DNA of 64,000 nt from Phycisphaerae bacterium (GTDB lineage Bacteria; Planctomycetota; Phycisphaerae; UBA1845), in the NCBI GenBank assembly GCA_024102815.1, contig JAGFJJ010000045.1, positions 85,752 to 149,751 of the forward strand, given 5' to 3'. Position numbers and translations under genes: made by a program. This document shows positions 53,356 through 61,190 of the stretch, piece by piece (positions within the stretch are counted from its first letter, which is position 1; each line of letters opens with the position of its first letter). The notes beneath the pieces were generated by a model. That model made no database searches. It saw only the letters and a program-made list of their open reading frames with translations, and had not been told where the DNA came from.

Positions 53356-55317
53356 GTGCCCCAGCCGCGCATCCAGGTTCTCCCCGATCTTCTCGTCAAC
53401 AAGATCGCCGCCGGCGAGGTCGTCGAGCGTCCCGCCAGCGTCGTCAAGGAGCTGATCGACAACGCCCTCGACGCCGGCGCCTCCCGCGTCGCCGTGGAGC
53501 TTGCCGACGGCGGCAAGGAGCTCATCCGCGTCACCGACGACGGCCGCGGCATGGACGCCGAGGACCTCCGCCTCTGCGTCCTACCCCACGCCACCAGCAA
53601 GATCACCGCCGAGGACGACCTGTACACCATCCGCACCATGGGTTTTCGCGGCGAGGCCCTCGCCAGCATCTCCGCCGTCTCGCGAATGCGCGTGATCTCC
53701 CGCCCCCACGACACCGACGAGGCCAACGAAGTCCGCGTCGCCGGCAAGGTCTTCGAATACGCCAGCGCCGCCGGTGCTCCCCCCGGCACCACCATCGAAG
53801 TCCGCGACCTCTTCTTCAACGTCCCCACGCGCCGCAAGTTCCTCAAGGCCAACTCCACCGAGACCGGCCACATCAACGAGCAGGTCGCCCGCTTCGCCAT
53901 CGCCTTTCCCGAGGTCGGCTTCGAGACCATCAACAACGGCCGCACGACGCTGAACGCCCCCGGCACGCAACACCTGCTTGAGCGCATCGCCCGCTTCTAC
54001 GGCGAAGAGCTCGCCTCCGATCTCCTCCACACCGTCCGCGAGGAACGCGGCGTCCGCCTGGAGGTCTTCGCCGCGCCGCCCTCGGCCTCGCGCGCCACCG
54101 CCCAGTGGCAATACACCTTCGTCAACCGCCGCCACATCCGCGACCGTTTCCTCCAGCACGCTATCCGCGAGGCCCACCGCGGCCTCATCGACCCCCATCG
54201 CCACGGCGTCGTCTTCGTCTACCTGGACATCGCCCCCGACCAGGTCGACGTGAACGTGCATCCCACCAAGATCGAAGTCCGCTGGGCCGATTCCCACCTC
54301 GTCCACTCGCTGCTGCTCAGCGCCCTGCGGGAGATGTTCCAGCAGGCCGATCTCGCCCCCGCCCTCCGCACGCGCTCGGCTTCGCCCGACCCCGCCGAGC
54401 AGGAACGCCTCCGCCGCGAATTCGCCGATCTGCTCCGCGCCGCACCGCCCATCGTCCCCGGACGCGACCCGGCCGTGCTCGCCGGCCGTATCGGAGAGAA
54501 TCGAGACCGCATCACCGGCAGCTTCGGCTCCGGCTCGGGATCCGCGCCGCCGGATCTTTCGCGCGGCGACTACCGCTCGTCCGATCCTCTCGACACGTGG
54601 CGCAAGCTCTACGGCCGCCCGACGGAATCGGGTGAAGGAGCGACAGGATTTCCCGCAGGATCCGACGGTACTGCGGATTCGGACAACGCCCCATCCTCCG
54701 CGGACCTCGACGCCGCCCGCCGCTTCCTCGACGGCCAATCCGGCGTTCGCTCCCGCGCCGTCCAACTCCACAACCTCTACCTCGTGGCCGAGACCGACGA
54801 CGGCATCATCATCGTCGACCAGCACGCCCTCCACGAGCGCGTCATGTACGAGGAGCTCAAGCGTCGCCTCGCGAGCGGCACCCTCGAAGCCCAGCGACTT
54901 CTGCTGCCCGACACGCTGCGGGTCACCCCCCGACAGGCGTCCCTGCTGGAATCCAACACCGACCTGCTCCAGCGTCTCGGCATCGAGATCACCCCCTTCG
55001 GGCCCGACTCCGTCGCCGTGCACACCTTCCCGGCCTTGCTCAAGGACACCGACGTCCCCGGCTTCATGCGCGACCTGCTCGACAAGCTCGAGAGCCAGCC
55101 CCAAAGCCCCCAGCCCGAGGAGATCATCCACGAGCTCCTCGACATGATGGCCTGCAAGGCCGCCGTCAAAGCCGGCGATCCCCTCTCCGACGAGGAAGTC
55201 CAAGCCCTCATGGCCCAGCGCCACCTCGTGGACAAATCCAGCAGTTGCCCCCACGGCCGACCCACCGCCCTCCGCCTCTCCCGCGCCGAACTCGACCGCC
55301 AGTTCAAGCGAACGTGA
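53356..55317 (+). CDS. mutL: DNA mismatch repair protein MutL with endonuclease motif
   Basis: The 653-residue protein has GHKL ATPase motifs: ELIDNALDAGA (Glu/Asn), DDGRGMD and TMGFRGEALASI. The C-terminal half carries the endonuclease site DQHALHERVMYEE (D-Q-H-A-x2-E-x4-E), ACKAAVKAG and the CPHGRP motif. It is therefore a nicking MutL, as in bacteria lacking MutH. The start is GTG 53356; a much longer open frame upstream (to 52543) is antisense to another gene. No MutS is in the window. Confidence 0.95.
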   Translation: MPQPRIQVLPDLLVNKIAAGEVVERPASVVKELIDNALDAGASRVAVELADGGKELIRVTDDGRGMDAEDLRLCVLPHATSKITAEDDLYTIRTMGFRGEALASISAVSRMRVISRPHDTDEANEVRVAGKVFEYASAAGAPPGTTIEVRDLFFNVPTRRKFLKANSTETGHINEQVARFAIAFPEVGFETINNGRTTLNAPGTQHLLERIARFYGEELASDLLHTVREERGVRLEVFAAPPSASRATAQWQYTFVNRRHIRDRFLQHAIREAHRGLIDPHRHGVVFVYLDIAPDQVDVNVHPTKIEVRWADSHLVHSLLLSALREMFQQADLAPALRTRSASPDPAEQERLRREFADLLRAAPPIVPGRDPAVLAGRIGENRDRITGSFGSGSGSAPPDLSRGDYRSSDPLDTWRKLYGRPTESGEGATGFPAGSDGTADSDNAPSSADLDAARRFLDGQSGVRSRAVQLHNLYLVAETDDGIIIVDQHALHERVMYEELKRRLASGTLEAQRLLLPDTLRVTPRQASLLESNTDLLQRLGIEITPFGPDSVAVHTFPALLKDTDVPGFMRDLLDKLESQPQSPQPEEIIHELLDMMACKAAVKAGDPLSDEEVQALMAQRHLVDKSSSCPHGRPTALRLSRAELDRQFKRT

Positions 55318-55319
55318 GA

Positions 55320-55675
55320 ATGTGGAATGGTGAATGTGAAATGGTGAATTTGGAATGGTGAATGCGGAATCCAAAACGTAGGGCCCGCCCTGCGGACCAT
55401 TCTTGCGCGTGCCATGCCCACGCTTCGTGGGCATGCTCTTGAAATGCGAACCTCACCCGGCTGGAAGACGCGTCGCCGCGTAGGGCCTGCGGTTCGCGTG
55501 TCGTCAGACACGCGGTTCGCATGCCTTTACTGTTGGGCGTGGCTCTTGTAGCACCTCTTTCCGAGCTTTCGTAACGCACATCCCCCATCGCACCTCCTCG
55601 CGATCCGAGGGCTTCAGCCCTCGCCGACCTTCGGGCTCTGCACGGCATGCGTGCCACTGCTCTTGAGCAGTGCAC
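55320..55675. repeat. Dense cluster of dispersed repeats between mutL and a membrane glycosyltransferase
   Basis: The region holds: a GAATG-rich block (55320-55372) like that at 5021-5046; GCCCGCCCTGCGGACC with GTAGG in front (55378-55398); GCCATGCCCACGCTTCGTGG and its partner GCATGC (55409-55440); an inverted repeat around CGTGTCGTCAGACACG (55497-55512); CGAGGGCTTCAGCCCTCG (55606-55623); and CCACTGCTCTTGAGCAGTGC (55653-55672), which matches 14360-14385. No protein gene is supported here. Confidence 0.75.
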
Positions 55676-55721
55676 AAACTCATCCGCCGCGCCATGTCCA
55701 TCTGCTACAATGTGGCCCACC

Positions 55722-57287
55722 ATGAACTCCGCCTTGCACCTCCTCCCCAGCCGGCGGTTCGCATACACGAGCCTTCTCTTCCTGTTCGTGTTGCTCCAGG
55801 GCATCGCGTTTCGATGGGCTCCCGTGGATGACGCCTACATTTCCATGCGCTACGCCCGCAACTGGGCCGCGGGCCATGGACTCGTCTTCAACCCCGCTGA
55901 GCGCGTCGAGGGCTTCACCAACTTCGCCTGGACCGCGATCCTCGCCGCCGCCGCTGCTCTTCGAGTCGATCTACCTGCCTTCTCTGTCATCGCGAGTTGC
56001 CTGTTCTGCCTGGTGACCCTCTTCCTGACCCTGCGCCTCGCGGAGCGCGCTTATCTCGAATTCGACTTGCCCACCGGCCGCGCATGGATTCCGCCGCTGA
56101 TCCTTGCCCTGTACCCCGGCTGGGCCTACTGGGCGTTCAGCGGAATGGAGGGCATGCTCGCGGCGAGTCTCTATCTCGGCGTTCTCCTGGCAGCATGCCG
56201 ACCGCTCACCCATCGGTCCGATCCCCTCCTTGTCGGAACGCTCCTCGCGCTCGCCGCAATGACACGCTGGGAGGCCGTCTTGCTTCTGCCCGTCGTGGTT
56301 GTTGCGATTGTCGTGTACGGTCGGGATCGATCGCGCCGCCAACGATTCACCCATGCGATCGTTACGGGCGCCACATTCCTGTTGCTCTTCGGCGTCTATT
56401 TCGCTGCCCGCTACGCCTACTACGGCGAACTCCTTCCCAACACCTATTTCGCAAAAACCGGCGGTCCCTCAACCGCCCGCCTTCCCAATGGACTCATCTA
56501 TACGGGCGAACTCGGCGTGACCTTTCTGCTCCCGGTCACCGGACTCGTTCTCCTGCGGTGGATTCGCCTGCCCATTGCCAAGGTCTTCCTGATGCTCTTC
56601 GTATGCCAGGGAATCTTCGCCATCTGGGCAGGCGGCGACTTCTTCCCGTGGCTTCGATTCTACGTCCCGATCTTGCCCGTTTGCGCCATTCTCATGGGCA
56701 TTTGCATCGAGCTGTCCCTGGCCCATCGCGCTCGAACCAAACGAAGTTCCCGCGCTGTACTGGCCATGTTCATGATTCCGGCGGTAGTTCTATCCGGTTT
56801 TGTAATCGACCTGGGTTCAGCCCTCGCTCATGCTGGTCTTGTCCGGCAATGGAAAGACGTCGGCCGATGGACGAGCGCCACCTTTCCCGAAGACTACCAA
56901 GTCGCGCTGGCGCCCATTGGCGCCGTCGGATTCTTCAGCGATCGGAAGATCATCGATATCCTCGGCCTCACCGATTACGACACGGCGCATTTCGGGCAAT
57001 GGGACGTTAGCGAGCCCCCTGGCCACCAGATGAGCGACCTCGACGCGATGCTTGGCCGCCGTCCGGAACTGGTCCTCGGAAACGCACCGACCTTCGACCA
57101 CGAGCCGACCGTTGAGGAAGTGCACCGGGCTTCCTTTCGCCGGACCTTGAAACGCCTGTTTGCCCGTCCCGATTTTCAGGCGGCCTACGTCTTCCGTACC
57201 GCCTCGTTCGAAGGGAGAATTATCCCCTATTGGATCCGGCGCGATCTCGCAGCGGAGAAAGGCACGTTGCCCGCTCCCGTGCGATAG
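55722..57287 (+). CDS. Multi-pass membrane glycosyltransferase (GT39/PMT-like)
   Basis: The 521-residue protein has about ten hydrophobic helices after a short N-terminus. The first outer loop carries VDDAYISMRYARN, the catalytic D-D-x-Y class site of lipid-linked sugar transferases, followed by VFNPAERVEGFTNFAW. The C-terminal 120 residues are soluble (including ATFPEDYQVALAPIGAVG). It resembles the protein at 6287-7954 in design. The ATG at 55722 is used; the ORF upstream encodes a repeat. It probably modifies a surface glycan or protein from a polyprenyl donor. Confidence 0.75.
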   Translation: MNSALHLLPSRRFAYTSLLFLFVLLQGIAFRWAPVDDAYISMRYARNWAAGHGLVFNPAERVEGFTNFAWTAILAAAAALRVDLPAFSVIASCLFCLVTLFLTLRLAERAYLEFDLPTGRAWIPPLILALYPGWAYWAFSGMEGMLAASLYLGVLLAACRPLTHRSDPLLVGTLLALAAMTRWEAVLLLPVVVVAIVVYGRDRSRRQRFTHAIVTGATFLLLFGVYFAARYAYYGELLPNTYFAKTGGPSTARLPNGLIYTGELGVTFLLPVTGLVLLRWIRLPIAKVFLMLFVCQGIFAIWAGGDFFPWLRFYVPILPVCAILMGICIELSLAHRARTKRSSRAVLAMFMIPAVVLSGFVIDLGSALAHAGLVRQWKDVGRWTSATFPEDYQVALAPIGAVGFFSDRKIIDILGLTDYDTAHFGQWDVSEPPGHQMSDLDAMLGRRPELVLGNAPTFDHEPTVEEVHRASFRRTLKRLFARPDFQAAYVFRTASFEGRIIPYWIRRDLAAEKGTLPAPVR

Positions 57288-57292
57288 AACGC

Positions 57293-57339
57293 AGGGTCCG
57301 CCACGCGGACCACGCTTGTAGGGGGCATCTCGATGCAAC
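57293..57339. repeat. Two palindromic elements after the membrane glycosyltransferase gene
   Basis: AGGGTCCGCCACGCGGACC (57294-57312) and GTAGGGGGCATCTCGATGCA (57318-57337). The second recurs exactly at 57902-57921. They lie between the glycosyltransferase stop and the DUF1877 gene. Confidence 0.8.
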
Positions 57340-57402
57340 TCTTCCAATATGGGTCGGCGTGTACCACGAATTCCGGCATGCGACATGATGGGAGTCACCC
57401 TA

Positions 57403-57897
57403 ATGGGATGTCTTGGCGTATTCATCGCAATTGATTCCGAGCAAGTAGACCGTCTCCTGCACGCGGCCGACGACGACGAATTACTGGACCGGCTCGAATC
57501 GATGGAGGCGGATCTCGGCGACTCGAATCTCGCCGCCGATTGCGACAAGTCATGGGACGCTTTGCACCGTTGTCTCACGGACGGCCGACTCGATTTCGGA
57601 AATGGTCCGTATCCGCTCAGCCACGTCGTGCTGGGGCCCCGTCAGTTGCACAAGGGCGACGATTTCATCGTATCCCTCGTCTTGCCCGAAGAGGTAACCG
57701 ACGTCGCGGCCGCGCTGCAAGCCATCTCCGAGGAGTCGTTTCGCGATCGATATTGGCAGTTAGTTCCAAGCGATTATTGCGACAATCACGGTGAGGAGGA
57801 TCTGCAATACACTTGGGAATGGTTTCAGCCGGTCAGGGACTTGTATCGTGTCGCGTCGGAACGCCGATTGGCCGTGGTCTTCTCGGTCGATCAGTAG
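57403..57897 (+). CDS. DUF1877 family protein (YfbM-like)
   Basis: The 164-residue protein begins GCLGVFIAIDSEQVDRLL, like YfbM (MGMIGYFAEIDSEK...), and continues with DKSWDALHRCLTD, LSHVVLGPRQL and a C-terminal YFLPLRDFYRRAA-like block (WFQPVRDLYRVASERR). Length matches YfbM (about 167). Function is unknown. GGGAG lies before the ATG at 57403; earlier in-frame ATGs at 57388 and 57349 are less likely. It lies between two repeat clusters. Confidence 0.88.
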   Translation: MGCLGVFIAIDSEQVDRLLHAADDDELLDRLESMEADLGDSNLAADCDKSWDALHRCLTDGRLDFGNGPYPLSHVVLGPRQLHKGDDFIVSLVLPEEVTDVAAALQAISEESFRDRYWQLVPSDYCDNHGEEDLQYTWEWFQPVRDLYRVASERRLAVVFSVDQ

Positions 57898-57901
57898 CCG
57901 A

Positions 57902-58103
57902 GTAGGGGGCATCTCGATGCACCTCTGCTCTTCGCCCGCAGGGCGCACGATCGTTGACGGCGGCTTCAGCCGCCGGTCTCCTGTCACCCAAGCGACCCCG
58001 TCCGGAGGACGGACGAACCGCCCGCCGCTTGTCCCGCCGACCTCGCCTTCGTAGAGTTTCCCGGCCGGCGCCTCTTCTGAGCCGCGCGGCTTCAGCCCGC
58101 GCG
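57902..58103. repeat. Repeat cluster between DUF1877 and the Ntn-hydrolase gene
   Basis: Contains GTAGGGGGCATCTCGATGCA (57902-57921, identical to 57318-57337), GACGGCGGCTTCAGCCGCCG (57956-57975), CCGTCCGGAGGACGGA (57999-58014), the 40-base unit at 58018-58057 that recurs at 60611-60650, and CGCGCGGCTTCAGCCCGCGC (58084-58103), which also appears near dacB (51570-51589). Confidence 0.8.
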
Positions 58104-58158
58104 TACAAACCGCGTCGACGAACTCGCGCCGGTTGGCGCAGCAAGAGGAATCATCGAT

Positions 58159-58725
58159 ATGTCAACAATCGTCGCCATTCAGCGAGACGGCCAATTCCTC
58201 CTTGCGGCCGACACGCTCGTCACCACCGGCCCCAGCTACTCCGCGCGACAGCGACCGCAATCCAAAATCATGCGCTTCGCCGATTCCTTGATAGGCGTCA
58301 GCGGACTCTCCGTTTACGTGAACATCCTCAATCACTGGCTCGACGAGCGCAAGAGGACCTCAGCCCTTGACAGCGAGTCGGAAATTCTCGCCTTCATGTT
58401 GGAGTTCTGGCGCGACCTCAGGCAGAATTATCATTACGTTCAAGAAACTCCCGACGGCGACGATCCATCGCCGTTCGCAGACCTCCAGGCCCAATTCCTG
58501 ATCGTCAATCGCACTGGCATCTTCGACGTCAGGGAGATCCTGAGCATCTCGCGGCACGAGGGATTCTGCGCGATCGGCTCGGGTGCTCCCCATGCCAACG
58601 GCGCCTTGGAGGCCTTGTGGGACGCGGAGCAGGACCCTGAGCGACTGGCTCGCCGAGCCATCCAGATCGCCGCCACCTTCGACCGCGCCACGGGTGACGA
58701 GGTTGTCGTCTTGCGAGGGTCCTGA
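58159..58725 (+). CDS. HslV/proteasome-like Ntn-hydrolase family protein
   Basis: The 188-residue protein has STIVAIQRDGQFLLAADTLVTTG at its start, read in parts, strikingly like HslV (MTTIVSVRRNGHVVIAGDG...). Ser2/Thr3 could be the N-terminal nucleophile after Met removal. Later VSGLSVYVNIL, FCAIGSGAPHANGALEAL and ARRAIQIAATFDRATGDEV follow the proteasome-subunit pattern. No HslU ATPase or proteasome partner is adjacent. A self-processing amidase or an orphan peptidase are both possible. Confidence 0.75.
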   Translation: MSTIVAIQRDGQFLLAADTLVTTGPSYSARQRPQSKIMRFADSLIGVSGLSVYVNILNHWLDERKRTSALDSESEILAFMLEFWRDLRQNYHYVQETPDGDDPSPFADLQAQFLIVNRTGIFDVREILSISRHEGFCAIGSGAPHANGALEALWDAEQDPERLARRAIQIAATFDRATGDEVVVLRGS

Positions 58726-58763
58726 CGGTACGATTCCCCCGCGCGTCCTCACTCCACAACGTT

Positions 58764-58802
58764 GCGTGCCATGTCCACGGCGTCTTCGGCGTGAACATGC
58801 TC
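58764..58802. repeat. Palindromic element between convergent genes
   Basis: Read from 58767, CCATGTCCACGGCGTCTTCG continues to GTGAACATGC, a variant of the CATGCCCACG...CATGC element at 55409-55440. It lies between the Ntn-hydrolase stop and the rtcB stop, directly abutting the latter, and could act as a shared terminator. Confidence 0.55.
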
Positions 58803-59939
58803 TCAAACGCCTTTGTAGCAGACAATCGGTCGTAACCGCCGGACGATCCGCACCAACTCTCGCTGAGCTCGCATTACTGCATCGATGTCCTTGTAGGCTG
58901 CGGGCGATTCGTCAGCAAGCTTGCCCATGATCTTCGCGTCAATCCAGATGTCGGCAAACTGGCGCGAAAGATCCTTGCGGCGTACCTTGGTTCGCGCTGC
59001 GCCACGGCTGAGCCTTCGGCCCGCGCCATGTGAGCTCGATGACAACGAGGCCCGCTCGCCGCGACCTTCAACATGATACGTGTGTGTTGCCATCGATCCG
59101 GGTATTACGTTACGCAATCCGGATCTCGCCACATTCGCCCCTTTTCGGTGTACCCACATCGGGTTACCGCCATGCTCCTCTCGTTGCACGTGATTGTGAT
59201 CTGTGTCGAGCCAAGTCTCGCAATCCGGCCTGAGTCCAAGGGTGCTCTCGATGATCGTGGCGGCTTCGCTCAACATCCGTCGGCGGCTCTCAGACGCGTA
59301 CCGCCTCGCCCAGGCCACATCATTCAGGTACGCCTGTCCGTTGCCAGTGTCAGCGTCCAGCCACGCCAATCCACCACCAACCGCCCGAGCTTGCTGCAGG
59401 TGGGCTGCCGTTATGTGCTGCCCCATGGCTCGTGACCCACTGTGTACCATCGCCCACAATCGCCCCTCGTCGTCCTGCTGGAATTCGAGGAAATGATTGC
59501 CCCGGCCGAGCGTGCCCAATTCCTCTCGCCCAACACTGAGCGCCTTGGCGACCAAATCGGGCCGACTCAATGAACGGGCATCCAGATCCCCGCACAGTTC
59601 AGGCAATCCGGATCGCCTGCGATGACGCATGACGGGCACTGCCCGTGGCAATGAGGCGAGGACCGCTTCCGCCGCGGCACGCCGATTCAGTGGAGAAGCA
59701 GATCCCAGGAAGCTGACGACGGCGAAGCCACATCCAATGTCACCGCCGACGGCCGCCGGATAGACGAAATGGTTCGTTGCCACAACGACCCCGTTGCTCA
59801 CACCGGCCGCAAGGTGCACATCAGGCATCACCGCGACACGGGCGACATCCGGCGCGGAGCATAGCCGCTCAATTGTACGAGAGATTGCTGGTTCCATTGG
59901 GTCGACCAACCATGAATTCGCTTTCACGGAGTCACTCAT
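58803..59939 (-). CDS. rtcB: RtcB-type RNA ligase
   Basis: The 378-residue protein has VMPDVHLAAGV near residue 40, the metal-binding GGDIGCGFAV (Cys), LGRGNHFLEFQ, MVHSGSRAMGQHI, HRKGANVARSG and LSSSSHGAGRRLSR, all diagnostic RtcB blocks. RtcB joins 2',3'-cyclic phosphate and 5'-OH RNA ends using GTP, in tRNA or rRNA repair. It is slightly shorter than E. coli RtcB (408). It overlaps the RbfA-like gene by eight bases, so the pair is co-translated; no archease or prfH lies nearby. Confidence 0.95.
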   Translation of the reverse strand: MSDSVKANSWLVDPMEPAISRTIERLCSAPDVARVAVMPDVHLAAGVSNGVVVATNHFVYPAAVGGDIGCGFAVVSFLGSASPLNRRAAAEAVLASLPRAVPVMRHRRRSGLPELCGDLDARSLSRPDLVAKALSVGREELGTLGRGNHFLEFQQDDEGRLWAMVHSGSRAMGQHITAAHLQQARAVGGGLAWLDADTGNGQAYLNDVAWARRYASESRRRMLSEAATIIESTLGLRPDCETWLDTDHNHVQREEHGGNPMWVHRKGANVARSGLRNVIPGSMATHTYHVEGRGERASLSSSSHGAGRRLSRGAARTKVRRKDLSRQFADIWIDAKIMGKLADESPAAYKDIDAVMRAQRELVRIVRRLRPIVCYKGV

Positions 59940-60342
59940 GTGTTACCTCTCCCGAAATGATCGAAAATACGAGCTCAGGCACACGACGTCGTGCAACCGC
60001 TTGTCCCACCTCCCATCGCAGGTAACCGCTGCAGTGCTCAATGCGCATGGCAATATGCTGGCGGTCAGCGGTATCGGGAGCCGCGACAATCACTCGTAGG
60101 CGCCCGGCGTTGGGTGCGGGTACGACGCTTACTACCGCTACGTCCGTCAATACGTCAAGACTCGGTAGGACAAGCCTCAACACACTTGCGACTTGCTTAC
60201 ACAGTTGCTGCAGCTTCCGATCGTCCTTCTTGGTCCGGTCGACCGTGTGCTTCTTGTCTTCTCGCGGGTCGATTCCGTCATCCGGGTGAAGTTCCGCGCT
60301 ATAAGCGCGCAGATCTTCCTTATTGCGTTTGCTCGATGGCAT
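59932..60342 (-). CDS. RbfA-like ribosome-binding factor domain protein
   Basis: The 136-residue protein resembles RbfA: an RbfA-type RKLQQLCKQVASVL helix, LTDVAVVSVVPAPNAGRLRVIV (the 'vtvt.v..spdl..a.v' strands, in parts) and a final SGYLRWEVGQAV...PELVFSI block like RbfA's 'GflR.elg..l..r..PeL.F'. The first 40 residues are charged and unrelated. True RbfA helps mature 30S subunits. AAGGAG six bases before the ATG is a strong ribosome site. It is directly followed by rtcB, suggesting a shared role in ribosome or RNA repair. Confidence 0.7.
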   Translation of the reverse strand: MPSSKRNKEDLRAYSAELHPDDGIDPREDKKHTVDRTKKDDRKLQQLCKQVASVLRLVLPSLDVLTDVAVVSVVPAPNAGRLRVIVAAPDTADRQHIAMRIEHCSGYLRWEVGQAVARRRVPELVFSIISGEVTHE

Positions 60343-60457
60343 AAACGCTCCTTGCTTAGCTTGAACGGGGCAACGCGCGCAGCGGCGCCCTGGAACTCAA
60401 GTATCTAGGTTCTGCTAAGGGAGCCCGGCTTGCGTCGAGCCGGTGAAGGAATGAAGA

Positions 60458-60514
60458 TCAGCAGCTCTTCGCGCAGCGAGGCCCCGTGGATTGATCTAAC
60501 GCAACGAAATACAC
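60458..60514 (-). CDS. Possible leader peptide ORF upstream of the RbfA-like/rtcB operon
   Basis: In the predicted leader, the SD AAGGAGGTG (60527-60519) is a perfect nine-base match to the 16S anti-SD tail. A GTG at 60514-60512, six bases behind AGGAGG, opens an 18-codon ORF ending at 60458. GTGs at 60516 and 60521 give other short frames. Which, if any, is translated is unknown. Confidence 0.3.
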   Translation of the reverse strand: MYFVALDQSTGPRCAKSC

Positions 60515-60557
60515 ACGACACCTCCTTTCCGCAAAGAACCATCAATCTATGTCTACT

Positions 60558-60587
60558 ATTATGCGCTACATATGAGGCGGCAGTCAA
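60558..60587 (-). promoter_or_regulatory. Candidate promoter of the RbfA-like/rtcB operon
   Basis: On the minus strand, TTGACT (60582-60587), an 18-base spacer and CATAAT (60558-60563), both one mismatch from consensus, face the RbfA-like gene (start 60342). The leader would be about 210 bases, holding the strong SD at about 60521-60530. No sigma-54 site (as in RtcR-controlled rtc operons) was seen. Confidence 0.6.
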
Positions 60588-60610
60588 GCGAAAACGGTTC
60601 CCGGGCCATG

Positions 60611-60650
60611 CCGCCCGCCGCTTGTCCCCCCGACCTCGCCTTCGTAGAGT
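60611..60650. repeat. Copy of a 40-base dispersed repeat
   Basis: This copy differs at one position from 58018-58057. It includes CCGCCCGCCGCTTGTCC and ends CCTTCGTAGAGT. It lies in the divergent gap between the RbfA-like and cupin genes. Confidence 0.85.
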
Positions 60651-60725
60651 CTCCCGCGCCACCGCCTCGCCGGGACGCAACGTGCGCCTCCAGCGGAATA
60701 TGGCAAGAATGACCAGGAATCGTCT

Positions 60726-61190
60726 ATGTCCACACCTCTCGTCCTATCCCCCGACCAAGGCGAAATCCTCAATGTCGTCGGCGATCGCGTCCGCATTCTC
60801 GCCGATTCGAGCATGACCGACGGCCGGTGCGTCGTGTTCGAAAACACCACCGATCCCGGCAACGGTCCGCCCCTTCACCGCCACGGCCGGGACGACGAAC
60901 ATTTCTTCGTTGTTGAAGGAACCGTGAAATTCGCTATAGACGGGCGCGAGGTCGTCCTCACCGCCGGCGGGTCGGTGTTCGCCCCGCGCGGCAGCGTGCA
61001 CACGTTCATGAACGCGGGCACCACGCCCAGCCGCATGATCATCACCTGCTGCCCGGGCGGGCTCGAAGGCCCGTTCCGCGAAGCGGACCGCCTCGCACGC
61101 GAAGGCCGCGTCACGCCCGAGACGCTGGCGGAAGCGTTCCGCAAGTTCGACCTGGAGTTCGTCGGGCCGCCTCTCCAAAGGACTGGATGA
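60726..61190 (+). CDS. Cupin domain protein
   Basis: The 154-residue protein has a double-stranded beta-helix: GNGPPLHRHGRDDEHFFVVEG, in parts the cupin motif 1 (His, His, Glu), and AGGSVFAPRGSVHTFMN, motif 2 (His). It may bind a metal. The C-terminal 45 residues are helical. Function is unknown. Its stop overlaps the cytidylate kinase gene by four bases (ATGA), so they are co-expressed. Confidence 0.88.
   Translation: MSTPLVLSPDQGEILNVVGDRVRILADSSMTDGRCVVFENTTDPGNGPPLHRHGRDDEHFFVVEGTVKFAIDGREVVLTAGGSVFAPRGSVHTFMNAGTTPSRMIITCCPGGLEGPFREADRLAREGRVTPETLAEAFRKFDLEFVGPPLQRTG

Noticed and set aside
53581..55434. 617-codon frame on the minus strand opposite mutL
   Set aside because: Gly/Ala/Val/Glu-rich shadow with no motifs; mutL motifs are complete on the other strand.
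60405..60680. 91-codon frame on the minus strand in the leader of the RbfA-like gene
   Set aside because: Most of it is repeat-derived and Arg-rich; only the short ORF behind the SD deserves attention.
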